Shown in pieces: positions 8,828-17,232 of a DNA stretch of 64,000 nt; positions within the stretch are counted from its first letter, which is position 1, and every line of letters starts with the position of its first letter. Origin of the DNA: BCD1 sp965230565 (GTDB lineage: Bacteria > Bacteroidota > Bacteroidia > Chitinophagales > Saprospiraceae); contig CBDDLH010000016.1 of NCBI GenBank assembly GCA_965230565.1, positions 1,798,001-1,862,000 of the forward strand, read 5' to 3'. Made by a program: the position numbers and the translations under genes. The notes beneath the pieces are model-generated. The model was not told where the DNA came from, searched no databases, and worked only from the letters and a program-made list of their open reading frames with translations.

Positions 8828-9970
8828 ATGCAAAAAAGACTATTATTCTCAACCATAACCTTTCTTTTTGCCCTGAGTTGTATGGCTCAGCCACTGAATA
8901 AGGAATCTTATGAAGTGATGCTGCAACTGGCTGAAGAGTACTATGAAATGGGTGACTATTACAGCGCACTTGAAAAATACGAGGAGGCTTACGATGAACG
9001 TGGAGACAAGGCCCTCACCATTAAAATGGCCGAGTTACAATATGAACTCCGTGATTATGTGAAAGCAGAAAGACTCTACCGCCGACTGATCGACAGAGCC
9101 AAGGATGACACATATAACGAGCATAAGTTCCAGTATGGCCGCGTATTAAAAATGGTTGGTAAATACGATAAAGCTATAGATGTTTTAAACGAATTCGTAG
9201 CTGAAACCACTGATGAAACACTGAAAGAACTGGCACAAAATGAAATCGCCGGAGCAGAAATGGCAGAGATCCTTCCTGAGAACAATAAAGGTGTTGCTGT
9301 CAACAACCTCGGAAGGAATGTGAACATTCCATTGTCTGAATATTCTCCTGCAATGGGTAATGACGGGAAACTGTATTTCGCCGGACTCGATCGCGACCTA
9401 AAAAAAGCTGTCGAAGTAGGCGAAGATCAAACGCATTACGCCAAGATCTTTGTATCTACAAGAGGAGAGCGTAGCTGGGAAGCAGGTGTACCGCTGGATG
9501 AAAAAATTAACCGTCCGGGTTACCACAGTAATAATGTTTCTTTTTCCGTTGATGGTAATACCATGTATTTCACTCGCTCCCTGCTGAGCGGAAATAACCT
9601 GACCGAAAGTAAGATCTACATGAGTACCAAAAGCGGTGGCTCATGGACAGGAGCCAAAGAGGTAAGTGGTATCAATGGTGAATACCTGGCTACCCACCCT
9701 GCTGTTGGTGAACTATTTGGTAAAGAGGTGCTTTTCTTCGTCTCCGACATGGAAGGTGGTGAAGGTGGCATGGATATCTTCTACGCTACTCATAAAGGTG
9801 GAGGCGTATATGGCGATCCTGTAAGTCTCGGACCAAAGATCAACACTGCCGGAGAAGAGATGACTCCATACTATTTTGATGGTACTTTATTCTTCAGTTC
9901 AACAGGACATCCCAGGAATCGGTGGTGCAGATATTTTCTACAGCACCTGGGATGGAAGTCGCTGGAGTGA
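8828..9970 (+). CDS. PorE-like OmpA protein, N-terminal part (frameshifted gene, 5' fragment)
   Basis: First part of a gene that continues in another frame to 11411. It has a signal peptide (LFALSCMAQ; Cys 19 could be a weak lipobox), TPR-like helices (residues about 25-140: YEVMLQLAEEYYEMGDYYSALEKYEEAY) and then WD40/PD40 propeller repeats (YSPAMGNDGKLYFAGLDRD, VSFSVDGNTMYFTRS, MDIFYATHKGGG). This matches PorE of the T9SS. Reading is true up to ...FSSTGHP (about 9910) and then runs 20 nonsense codons to a stop. A purine-rich SD-like AAGGAG directly abuts the ATG. Confidence 0.8.
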   Translation: MQKRLLFSTITFLFALSCMAQPLNKESYEVMLQLAEEYYEMGDYYSALEKYEEAYDERGDKALTIKMAELQYELRDYVKAERLYRRLIDRAKDDTYNEHKFQYGRVLKMVGKYDKAIDVLNEFVAETTDETLKELAQNEIAGAEMAEILPENNKGVAVNNLGRNVNIPLSEYSPAMGNDGKLYFAGLDRDLKKAVEVGEDQTHYAKIFVSTRGERSWEAGVPLDEKINRPGYHSNNVSFSVDGNTMYFTRSLLSGNNLTESKIYMSTKSGGSWTGAKEVSGINGEYLATHPAVGELFGKEVLFFVSDMEGGEGGMDIFYATHKGGGVYGDPVSLGPKINTAGEEMTPYYFDGTLFFSSTGHPRNRWCRYFLQHLGWKSLE

Positions 9971-11411
9971 GCCTAAGAATATGGGGAAAGTTTACAACAC
10001 CAGCGTAGATGATCTTTATTTCACCATGTATAACGAAGGATACAGCGGATTCCTTACTTCTAACCGTCCTGGCGGACGTTCAGCTAAAGGAAGAACCTGC
10101 TGTGATGATATGTTAGGATTTGAAATTCCTAAAATGTATGCTGACCTCGTAGTTGGGGTATTCGCAGAAAGTAAAGATCCTATCCTTGGAGCAACCGTTA
10201 CTTTGCTGGAGACCAGCAATGATGCGGAAGCTGCCGGTCCTGAAACAAAAACAAATGATAAGGGTAACCGCTTCGATTACGGCCTTTCACTGGAAAAACC
10301 ATATAAGATCCTGGTAACAGCCGATGGTTATTTCCCTGATTCTCTCACCTTCAATACGGTAGGATTAAAAGAGTCCAAAACTTTCCAGAACAACTTCTTC
10401 CTCAAACCTAAGCCGGTTGAGCCTGAATATATCACCGTTGTGGATTCTACACCAATCCTGATGGAGAATATCTTGTACGAATTTGATGATGACGCAATCA
10501 CTGAACAAGCAGAAAAGGACCTTCAGTTGATTTATGACATCATGACTCAATATCCTGAAATGAAGATCGAGTTGAGGTCTCATACAGATTTCCGTGGTGA
10601 AGCACCTTACAATCAGAACCTTTCTCAGCGTCGTACGGAATCAGCCAGAAGATGGCTTGTACGTAAAGGTATCGAACGTGCAAGAATTGAAGCTAAAGGT
10701 TACGGAGAAGCCGTTCCACAAACAGTTTCTGATAAAGTAGATGCCACCTATGATTACCTGAAGGCAGGTGATGTACTTACAGAAGAATACATCAATGCTC
10801 TTGAAACAGAAGAAATGAAGGAGGTGGCACACAGTCTCAACCGTCGTACTGAGTTCCAGATCATTGAAGGGCCGACCAGCATCGTTATTGAAACCAAGCG
10901 TTTGAAAAAGCAGGAAGTTTCTGAAGATGAAGAGGCACCTATCAAACAAGGAACAGGCACTGAACGTAAGAAGACACAAAAGAAAAAGTCCAGAAGCAGA
11001 AACGGCATGATCGGGAACCAATCCTCAACCCCAATCAATATCAGCCCGATGTCTTCTCTGTATGGAAGAAAGGTTACCAAGAATGTACCAATTATGACTT
11101 TCGAACACCGTGTGTTTGATCTTGGTACAGTGAAAAGAGGTGAAAAGCGCAGTATGACCTATACGTTTACCAACAAAGGAGATACCGCATTGAAAATCTC
11201 TTTAATCTCTGCTTGTGACTGTACAACTACCGACTACCCGGTGAAAAGCATTAAGCCAGGGGAAACCGGAGCAATTGAAGTTGTTTTTGACAGTACCGAA
11301 AAAGAAGAAAGCGAAACCATTGATGTGGATATTTTCCTTGAAAACACCATTCCGGGAACAGAAGAACCTATCGTGGAAATGCTTCAGTACAAATACGAAT
11401 TGATCAAATAA
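9876..11411 (+). CDS. PorE-like OmpA protein, C-terminal part with DUF1573-like tail (frameshifted gene, 3' fragment)
   Basis: Meaningful sequence begins at about 9912 (PGIGGADIFYSTWDGSRW, the next propeller repeat); the first dozen codons are an artefact of frame. Then come a carboxypeptidase-regulatory-like domain (GATVTLLETSNDAEA ... YKILVTADGYFPD), an OmpA C-terminal peptidoglycan-binding domain (ILYEFDDDAITEQAEKDLQ ... IELRSHTDFRGEAPYNQNLSQRR ... RIEAKGYGE) and a basic linker. The end is an unusual DUF1573-like Ig-fold (FDLGTVKRGEKRSMTYTFTNKGDTALKI ... CDCTT). The protein would tie the PorP/SprF complex to peptidoglycan. Translation of this piece needs restoration of the frame upstream. 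Confidence 0.8.
   Translation: MMVLYSSVQQDIPGIGGADIFYSTWDGSRWSEPKNMGKVYNTSVDDLYFTMYNEGYSGFLTSNRPGGRSAKGRTCCDDMLGFEIPKMYADLVVGVFAESKDPILGATVTLLETSNDAEAAGPETKTNDKGNRFDYGLSLEKPYKILVTADGYFPDSLTFNTVGLKESKTFQNNFFLKPKPVEPEYITVVDSTPILMENILYEFDDDAITEQAEKDLQLIYDIMTQYPEMKIELRSHTDFRGEAPYNQNLSQRRTESARRWLVRKGIERARIEAKGYGEAVPQTVSDKVDATYDYLKAGDVLTEEYINALETEEMKEVAHSLNRRTEFQIIEGPTSIVIETKRLKKQEVSEDEEAPIKQGTGTERKKTQKKKSRSRNGMIGNQSSTPINISPMSSLYGRKVTKNVPIMTFEHRVFDLGTVKRGEKRSMTYTFTNKGDTALKISLISACDCTTTDYPVKSIKPGETGAIEVVFDSTEKEESETIDVDIFLENTIPGTEEPIVEMLQYKYELIK
9908..9915 (+). other. One-base frameshift site in the PorE-like gene
   Basis: Before CCC at 9911-9913 the frame reads ...SSTGHP; after it the homologous frame is +1 and reads PGIGGADIFY. 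Removing one C from the run would join both into one protein of about 860 aa. It could be an assembly error in a short homopolymer or a real lesion. Confidence 0.8.
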
Positions 11412-11443
11412 TCTGATCTGACGTCTTTACAAATAGACTCTCT

Positions 11444-11484
11444 AAGCCCTGATTTTGGTTAGAACCAAAATCAGGGCTTTTTTG
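11444..11484 (+). terminator. Terminator after the PorE-like gene (dispersed hairpin family, copy 3)
   Basis: The arms at 11444-11460 and 11463-11479 pair perfectly, followed by a T-run (478-483): a strong intrinsic terminator. It shares its core TGATTTTGGTT/AACCAAAATCA with the hairpin at 3617. The 16 bases CTTAAGATTATCAAAC at 11490-11505 are identical to those after that hairpin. Confidence 0.75.
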
Positions 11485-11543
11485 TGGAACTTAAGATTAT
11501 CAAACAAGTATGCTGAAAAATAATGTACCTCGCTGGCGGCTAC

Positions 11544-11885
11544 GGCTTCTACACAAGTAGTATAATAAAAATATATAATTTGTTTTATTTAAATTTTAAC
11601 CAAATTCATTGTGTTTATTCAAAATCAGGCTGCAAAAAACTGCCGAATGGCAGAATGAAGAAGGGAAAATGAACCGGCCGGAACCGCAAAACAGCAGAAT
11701 GTCCAATATCCAATTTAGAATTGCCAAAAAAACTTTTACATTGGTTATTCTGCGGTTCGAGATTCTGCGGTTCCGGCACGATTTTCTTGGTCATTCATTC
11801 ATTTTTCACTTATAACTGGAGGTTTTCTTGAAAACTCGACCGAAAACACATTATAAAAACAACTTATACTACTTGTGTAGAAGCC
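11544..11885. repeat. MITE-like segment with perfect 21-bp terminal inverted repeats
   Basis: The 21 bases at 11544-11564 (starting GGCTTCTACACAAG) are the exact reverse complement of 11865-11885 (ending TTGTGTAGAAGCC). About 300 bases between them are AT-rich with no credible gene; they hold a smaller inverted repeat (GGAACCGCA-type, about 11689-11777). Size, TIRs and lack of coding capacity resemble a MITE; no target-site duplication is evident, so mobility is inference. Confidence 0.5.
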
Positions 11886-12035
11886 CTAGTCGCTGGCGGG
11901 GTCGGATCAATGGAGAAAAGGAGACTTTTTCCATGGGTGATCCGGGGGTGGATTCTACCCTGGAAAAGGTTCCACCCCCGGTTTTAAATCAAAAAGTTAA
12001 CACTTTCCAACTTAAAACCGACCCCGCCAGCAGGG
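11884..12035. repeat. Cloverleaf of nested inverted repeats
   Basis: A 14-bp outer stem (11892-11905 with 12018-12031) encloses three consecutive hairpins that tile the interior: CGGATCA 11903-11909 with 11938-11944; GGGGGTGGA 11944-11952 with 11971-11979; and CGGTTTTAA 11979-11987 with 12012-12020. A further CCCT (11884-11887) pairs with AGGG (12032-12035). It carries no gene I believe. It could be a structured RNA or a palindromic mobile element. The remaining 12036-12332 shows nothing recognisable. Confidence 0.55.
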
Positions 12036-12332
12036 TAAATCAAAGGTTAAACAATAAAATGCCACATTGTATTGAATAAGCGGGTACTCCAACTTTGATA
12101 GATGAATTGTAGATTTTTGTCTAAATTAGCATACGAGAATACCGTTTAAGGAACAAAAACCTTAAAATCGTGTTTTTTAGATTACGATGCTGGTTATCAT
12201 TAAATAACCGGTTTTTGTTTGGGAACTTTTAAAAACACCATGGAAAGAGCAACAACCATTTTAGCACATTTCCGATAGGGTGTTTGTTAAAGTTACCGCA
12301 ATATTTTTTAATCATTTAACTCATAACTTATC

Positions 12333-13094
12333 ATGAGCAGAAGAAGAGGATTATTCCGCGGGTCATCCAACCCCATGATGAATGAACAAATGTTTCAGAG
12401 AACAAGTCAACAGACTCTTGACGGACATTTTCTCGATGTAGGAGAAAAAATGACCGTGCAGGGGGCTATCAATAAAAGTTTTATCCTTGGTGCCATCATG
12501 TTGGCTACTGCCCTTGTCGGATATATGATGCCATCACCACTTTTCATGTGGGGAGGGGCCATTGCCGGTCTGATCGTCGTGATCATTGCCGCACGTAATC
12601 CGCAAAGGTCTGGTACCCTGGCACCCATTTATGCTGCCCTGGAAGGATTATTTGTAGGTGCGGTATCCGCCATTTACGCATCATTCTTTGATGGGATTAT
12701 TTTCCAGGCGGTGACATTGACAATGGCAGTATTTTTTATGATGCTGTTCATTTATAAAACAAGGATAATCAAAGTTACCAGTAAGCTGAGAGCAGGCGTG
12801 GTCATGGCCACCGGAGCTGTTCTGCTTGTTTATATCCTGAATTTCGTATTATCTCTATTTGGGGTAAACATTCCGTTCCTTCATGAAGGCGGAACCATTG
12901 GAATTGGTATCAGCCTCGTGATCATTGGTATTGCTTCCATGAACCTTTTACTGGATTTCGACAATTTCGAAAAAGGCGAACAATACGGTGCACCAGCCTA
13001 TATGGAGTGGTTTTCCGCGATGGGCTTGCTGATCACACTGGTATGGCTTTACATCGAAATTTTAAGACTCATAGCTCTTTTATCAAGAGACTAA
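12333..13094 (+). CDS. Bax inhibitor-1/YccA family membrane protein
   Basis: A 253-aa inner-membrane protein. A soluble 45-residue N-terminus rich in Met/Arg is followed by about seven hydrophobic helices (SFILGAIMLATALVGYMM through MGLLITLVWLYIEILRLIALL). The C-terminal part has LLLDFDNFEKG, the Asp-containing segment typical of BI-1/YccA-type proteins. Relatives act in calcium leak or regulation of membrane proteolysis; the role here is not known. It ends in a strong terminator at 13115. Confidence 0.85.
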   Translation: MSRRRGLFRGSSNPMMNEQMFQRTSQQTLDGHFLDVGEKMTVQGAINKSFILGAIMLATALVGYMMPSPLFMWGGAIAGLIVVIIAARNPQRSGTLAPIYAALEGLFVGAVSAIYASFFDGIIFQAVTLTMAVFFMMLFIYKTRIIKVTSKLRAGVVMATGAVLLVYILNFVLSLFGVNIPFLHEGGTIGIGISLVIIGIASMNLLLDFDNFEKGEQYGAPAYMEWFSAMGLLITLVWLYIEILRLIALLSRD

Positions 13095-13114
13095 AAATTC
13101 TGTAATTTCATAAA

Positions 13115-13160
13115 AAACGCCTGAGACAAAGGTTTTTATCACCTTGCTCAGGCGTTTTCT
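13115..13160 (+). terminator. Intrinsic terminator after the YccA-like gene
   Basis: AAACGCCTGAG (13115-13125) pairs with CTCAGGCGTTT (13147-13157), followed by T residues. It lies 21 bases after the stop. Confidence 0.8.
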
Positions 13161-13181
13161 GGTTTAATAAACATCACAGCT

Positions 13182-13520
13182 ATGACCAAAGAAGAAAGAG
13201 CCGAATTAAAAAAACGAATAGAGGAAACCATTAAAAAAACAGAAAAGGAGTTATCCTATCTCGAAGATGCTACCAAACCTATAACTCCGGAGAATTCCAT
13301 TGGCCGTGTGAGCCGTATGGATGCTATCAACAATAAAAGCGTTTCGGAAGTCTCCCTGCGTTCAGCAAAGAAAAAATTGTCCAACCTTAAACTCGCCCTT
13401 CACAATATCGACAATCCGAGTTTCGGCATTTGTTCCAATTGCAAACGACCTATTGCTCCTGCCAGACTGATGTTCATGCCACAAAGTACCCGCTGTGTGA
13501 GATGCGCGGATAGAGGATAA
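13182..13520 (+). CDS. TraR/DksA-type C4 zinc-finger protein
   Basis: A 112-aa cytoplasmic protein. A long N-terminal coiled coil (ERAELKKRIEETIKKTEKELSYLED ... SAKKKLSNLKLALHNID) is followed by a C4 zinc finger CSNC ... TRCVRC near the end. This is the DksA/TraR arrangement, where the coiled coil enters the RNA polymerase secondary channel. The acidic tip residues of classical DksA are not clearly conserved, so the effect on transcription is inferred from family only. Confidence 0.82.
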   Translation: MTKEERAELKKRIEETIKKTEKELSYLEDATKPITPENSIGRVSRMDAINNKSVSEVSLRSAKKKLSNLKLALHNIDNPSFGICSNCKRPIAPARLMFMPQSTRCVRCADRG

Positions 13521-13594
13521 GGGACCGGGATTGCCAGAATTGCCGTGATTTTTTTTCAAGGCGAAGTCTTAGCCCGGCGCCGTGAGAGAGCTTA

Positions 13595-13653
13595 GGTGTT
13601 GCCCCCGACACTGAGTGTGCAGGGCTGGCAGGCTTTGTCGGAGGGAGAACACC
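13595..13653. repeat. Large imperfect hairpin in the 13.5-14.15 kb intergenic region
   Basis: GGTGTT (13595-13600) pairs with AACACC (13648-13653) and continues as CCCCCGAC against GTCGGAGGG. No gene seen. The rest of 13521-14154 is AT-rich and holds another inverted repeat pair listed separately. Confidence 0.4.
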
Positions 13654-14004
13654 TTGTTCCCCTGTTACATTATTTCCTTATTCCCCTAAAACAAAGCAGG
13701 GCACTAGCGTTAGAAACGTAGCACCCTGCAACCCCAAAAAACCAAATGAAAACAATCTTTATAAATATAAACCGGCAGATTCCGGTCGCATTTATGTCTA
13801 TTTACCCTTATAAGACAAATATCTTGCCAAAATGTTGTTCCTCAAATAAATTTTAGCTTCATTTTAACGCATTTTTAACGAAAAATATTCATTTAATTCA
13901 TCCAGATCGTATCCATTTTTATCCTTCCCTGAGCATGCGGTTCCTGATTATTTTAAGTAATTTGCCATTCGATTATTGATCGCCTGAAAGGGTAAAACGA
14001 TTAA

Positions 14005-14085
14005 AAACCTCCGAGGTTTAAATTCCGGTTTGGGTAGTTTTCTGAAAAATATCAAAATGTTCCCTTGCCAAAACCTCGGAGGTTT
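14005..14085. repeat. Inverted repeat whose arms are themselves palindromic
   Basis: AAACCTCCGAGGTTT (14005-14019) is the exact reverse complement of AAACCTCGGAGGTTT (14071-14085). Each arm is also an odd palindrome around one central base. It lies about 70 bases upstream of radA. Could be an operator pair or a dispersed repeat. Confidence 0.45.
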
Positions 14086-14154
14086 GTCCCCGAATAGTTG
14101 TTTTCGGGTTTTTCCCCGGGGATTCTATTTTTTAATCTTTGAAAAAAAAGATCA

Positions 14155-15534
14155 TTGGCTAAATTAAAAACAGTATTCGTTTGCAACTCCTGTGGCACGA
14201 CCTACCCTAAGTGGTCCGGTAAATGTAATGCCTGTAATGAATGGAATACTATTACGGAAGAGGTTATTGAAAAGGAAACCAAACAAGAGGAGAAACACCG
14301 TAGCTGGAAAGCTGAAGGTGCCGGGAAAATATCCAGAAAAGCTGTTCCTCTTTCACAGGTGGAAGCCAATAATATTCAACGGCAGGTAAGCCAGGATCAG
14401 GAATTCAACCGTGTCCTGGGAGGAGGTTTTGTTCCGGGGTCTGTTATTCTCATTGGAGGATCTCCCGGAATTGGAAAATCCACACTCCTGCTCCAGCTCG
14501 CTTTGAATGTGAATATGAAAACACTTTACGTCTCCGGTGAGGAAAGTGAAGGGCAAATAAAACTAAGAGCCAGCCGTCTGGGAACTCAGCACGAAAACTG
14601 TTTCATTTATACAGAGACGAACACCAATAAAATGCTCAAACAAGCCAAAGCTATTGGGCCTGATTTATTGGTTATCGATTCCATCCAAACCATGTCCTCT
14701 CCACACCTGGAATCCATGCCTGGTAGTGTTTCACAGATTCGCGAATGTGCATCAGAAATGCAACGATTTGCCAAAGAAACCAATATACCTGTGGTGATCA
14801 TCGGCCACATCACTAAAGAAGGCACCATAGCCGGTCCAAAATTATTGGAACATATCGTGGATGTGGTTTTACAGTTTGAAGGTGATCGCAATTACAGCTA
14901 CCGTATTCTGCGTACCATAAAAAACAGGTTTGGTTCTACAGATGAACTGGGTATCTATGAAATGCAGGCAACCGGGTTACGGGAAGTATCCAACCCTTCA
15001 GAATTATTGATTTCTCAAAAAGATGATGATCTCAGTGGCAGCGCGATTGCTGCCACTATGGAAGGCATGCGTCCCATGATGATAGAAACCCAGGCATTGG
15101 TGAGTACAGCTGTATATGGAACACCACAGCGGTCAGCAACCGGCTTTGACCTTCGCCGACTGAGTATGCTGCTGGCCGTGCTTGAAAAACGGGGTGGACT
15201 ACCCTATGGCCAGAATGATGTGTTTCTCAATCTCGCTGGCGGTATCAAGGTAGATGACCCGGCCATTGATCTGGCCATTGTGAGTGCTTTGATCTCTTCC
15301 CTGGAAGATGTTTCCGTTCCGGCAGATATTTGTTTTGCCGGGGAAGTTGGTCTTTCCGGAGAGATCAGATCGGTAAGTAAAATCGAACAACGGATTCAGG
15401 AAGCGGACAGGCTTGGTTTCAAACAAATTTTCATCTCAAAATTCAATACCAAGGGGTTGAATCCGGAGCGGTATAATATTCAGGTTTCCACTATTGGAAA
15501 AGTTGAGGAGCTGTACAAGGCCTTGTTTGAGTAG
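14155..15534 (+). CDS. radA: DNA repair protein RadA
   Basis: Branch-migration ATPase that helps RecA-mediated recombination and replication-fork repair. The 459-aa length is normal. Order: N-terminal C4 zinc finger (FVCNSCG ... GKCNACNEW), RecA-like ATPase with Walker A GGSPGIGKST (residues about 98-107) and Walker B LLVIDSIQ, the RadA-specific KNRFG motif, and the C-terminal Lon-protease-like domain (GGIKVDDPAIDLAI). The start is a TTG at 14155, accepted because MAKLKTVFVCNSCG matches the conserved RadA N-terminus. The next gene runs convergent with a 2-base gap. Confidence 0.95.
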   Translation: MAKLKTVFVCNSCGTTYPKWSGKCNACNEWNTITEEVIEKETKQEEKHRSWKAEGAGKISRKAVPLSQVEANNIQRQVSQDQEFNRVLGGGFVPGSVILIGGSPGIGKSTLLLQLALNVNMKTLYVSGEESEGQIKLRASRLGTQHENCFIYTETNTNKMLKQAKAIGPDLLVIDSIQTMSSPHLESMPGSVSQIRECASEMQRFAKETNIPVVIIGHITKEGTIAGPKLLEHIVDVVLQFEGDRNYSYRILRTIKNRFGSTDELGIYEMQATGLREVSNPSELLISQKDDDLSGSAIAATMEGMRPMMIETQALVSTAVYGTPQRSATGFDLRRLSMLLAVLEKRGGLPYGQNDVFLNLAGGIKVDDPAIDLAIVSALISSLEDVSVPADICFAGEVGLSGEIRSVSKIEQRIQEADRLGFKQIFISKFNTKGLNPERYNIQVSTIGKVEELYKALFE

Positions 15535-15536
15535 AT

Positions 15537-16340
15537 TTATCTAACTATCAACAAAAACCACTCCCCTACCTCAAACTGCTTCCACAAAATTCTCATCCCC
15601 ACAAAAAAGATAAGCAGAGCTGTAACCTTCTTCACCCTGTCCTGTGAAAATTGGACCGCACTGAGCCTGGAGCCGATCTGCCCTCCAATAAAAACGGCTA
15701 TTCCCAGTAAAAAAGTAAGACTCCAATTGGCTTCAAACTTATCGTTGAGCAATTGACCTGCCAGCCCGGAAATAGAATTTACCAAAATGAAAAAACTGGA
15801 TGCCGCCGCAATGGTCTTTGCCTTATCCCAGCGGGTGAGATGTAAAATAGGGGCCAGGAATATCCCCCCGCCAATGCCTAACATACCTGAAATAAATCCC
15901 ACTCCTCCTCCATATACAGCGTTGTACCATGACGTTTTTCCTTTAACTTCCAAAGAATCATCCTGCTTTTTTCCAGGTCTGAACCACATTCCCAACGCAG
16001 CCAAAATCAGGGCCAGTCCAAGCATAATAAAAAATATGGATTGGCGAAGCGGAATGAGTCCGCCCAGGAAAGCCATGGGCACACTGGCCAGTACAAGCGG
16101 CAGTACTTTTCTCCATTTATAATGACCGTTTTTCATAAAAATAAGCACACCGCTTGTTACCACCACAATATTGCAAATCAGTGCAATAGACCGGATCTGA
16201 GTAAATGGCAAGGAATATAAGGCAAGCAATGCCAGATAACTGGACCCTCCACCAAATCCCGCCGAGGAATAAAATAAAGCGATCAAAAGGAAAAAGAAAA
16301 ACAATTCCCAATACTCCACAAAAACAGATATCAATGTCAT
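15537..16340 (-). CDS. Sulfite exporter TauE/SafE family permease
   Basis: A 267-aa inner-membrane protein with about eight helices. The TSUP hallmarks are visible as two pseudo-repeats: SSAGFGGGSSYLALLAL near the N-terminus and GGGVGFISGMLGIGGGIFLAPIL in the middle. Family members export sulfite, sulfoacetate or related anions; the substrate here cannot be read from sequence. Monocistronic, convergent to radA. Confidence 0.87.
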   Translation of the reverse strand: MTLISVFVEYWELFFFFLLIALFYSSAGFGGGSSYLALLALYSLPFTQIRSIALICNIVVVTSGVLIFMKNGHYKWRKVLPLVLASVPMAFLGGLIPLRQSIFFIMLGLALILAALGMWFRPGKKQDDSLEVKGKTSWYNAVYGGGVGFISGMLGIGGGIFLAPILHLTRWDKAKTIAAASSFFILVNSISGLAGQLLNDKFEANWSLTFLLGIAVFIGGQIGSRLSAVQFSQDRVKKVTALLIFFVGMRILWKQFEVGEWFLLIVR

Positions 16341-16486
16341 GTTGGTGCACTAGCGCTTGTGTTCGAATGTGCAAAAGTAGAGAAATAAATGAGCTTCCCC
16401 AATATGGAATGAGCTAAATGATTTTTGAGTCTTTTATCTTTTTAATAATGGATTCCTTTATTTGTTGAAAAAATTATTAACCATTA

Positions 16487-16518
16487 TTTGCTTTTTATTT
16501 TAACCTAGGTTAAATTTG
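16487..16518 (+). promoter_or_regulatory. Promoter of the DtxR-FeoAB operon
   Basis: TTTG at 16487-16490 and TAAATTTG at 16511-16518 are separated by 20 bases, a full match to the Bacteroidota sigma-A promoter. Transcription should start near 16525, so translation begins at the ATG 16537 and not at the TTG 16516, which lies inside the -7 box. Confidence 0.75.
16499..16514. promoter_or_regulatory. Palindromic operator overlapping the -7 box
   Basis: TTTAACCTAGGTTAAA is a perfect 16-bp palindrome that overlaps the first four bases of the -7 element TAAATTTG. The position would let a dimeric repressor block the promoter. The first gene encodes a DtxR-family regulator, and AACCTAGGTT recalls DtxR/IdeR-type half sites. 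Autoregulation by metal is inference. Confidence 0.6.
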
Positions 16519-16536
16519 TATTTAAATCACTTTAAA

Positions 16537-17196
16537 ATGTTGACAATCTCTAAAGAAAATTACCTCAAAGCCATATATAAACACCGGGAGGGTGAAAACC
16601 TGCCTGTACCTGCCTCTTACATCGCTGATGAATTGCAGGTCTCCAATGCAGCCATTAGTAAAATGGCGAAAACCCTTTCCAATAAAGGCTTATTGGAATA
16701 CCAAAAACATAAAGGAGTACGGTTGACGGACGAAGGAGAAAAATTTGCCCTCAAAGTAATTCGTCGACATCGTCTCTGGGAATTATTCCTTATCAACGTT
16801 TTGGGATTGACCTGGGCAGAAGTTCATGACGAAGCGGAAAGGCTCGAACACTCTACCTCAGAGTTTTTGATCAATAAAATGGATGAGTTTCTGGGCTTTC
16901 CGAAATTCGACCCTCATGGCTCTCCAATTCCTGATCGCCACGGAAAATTACCAGAATTGCCAGCTGTGCTTAAAATGTCTGATTGTGAGGCAGGAAAAAC
17001 TTACCGGGTGGCAAGGGTTCAGGACGGAGATTCTCAATTGATGAAATACCTGACAAGAATTGGCATCAATCTCAATACAGAAATAAAAATTTTAGAAAAG
17101 TTTTCTTTCGATCATTCAATTAATGTGGAGATGAAAGGCCACCATTATCTTTTGAGTGAAAAAGTTGTGGGTAGAATATGGGTTGCAGACGAATGA
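16537..17196 (+). CDS. DtxR/MntR-family metal-dependent transcriptional regulator
   Basis: A 219-aa cytoplasmic repressor. Winged helix-turn-helix at residues 1-65 (NYLKAIYKH ... VSNAAISKMAKTLSNKGLLEY ... VRLTDEGEKFA), then the dimerisation and metal-binding domain with His/Glu-rich LRRHRLWELFL-like and WAEVHDEAERLEH segments and the family phrase FDPHGSPIPD. The C-terminal SH3/FeoA-like domain (YRVARVQDGDSQLMKYLTRIGI) completes the three-domain form. It probably senses Fe(II) or Mn(II) and controls the operon it heads through the palindrome at 16499. The start is ATG 16537 because the promoter covers the upstream TTG. Confidence 0.9.
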   Translation: MLTISKENYLKAIYKHREGENLPVPASYIADELQVSNAAISKMAKTLSNKGLLEYQKHKGVRLTDEGEKFALKVIRRHRLWELFLINVLGLTWAEVHDEAERLEHSTSEFLINKMDEFLGFPKFDPHGSPIPDRHGKLPELPAVLKMSDCEAGKTYRVARVQDGDSQLMKYLTRIGINLNTEIKILEKFSFDHSINVEMKGHHYLLSEKVVGRIWVADE

Positions 17197-17232
17197 TTGA
17201 ATGAATTCATAATTGAATAAAAACTTTAGAAA

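Noticed and set aside
11609..12079. Two short plus-strand frames in the 11.4-12.3 kb intergenic region
   Set aside because: Their sequence is made of the inverted repeats and shows no protein-like pattern or start signal.
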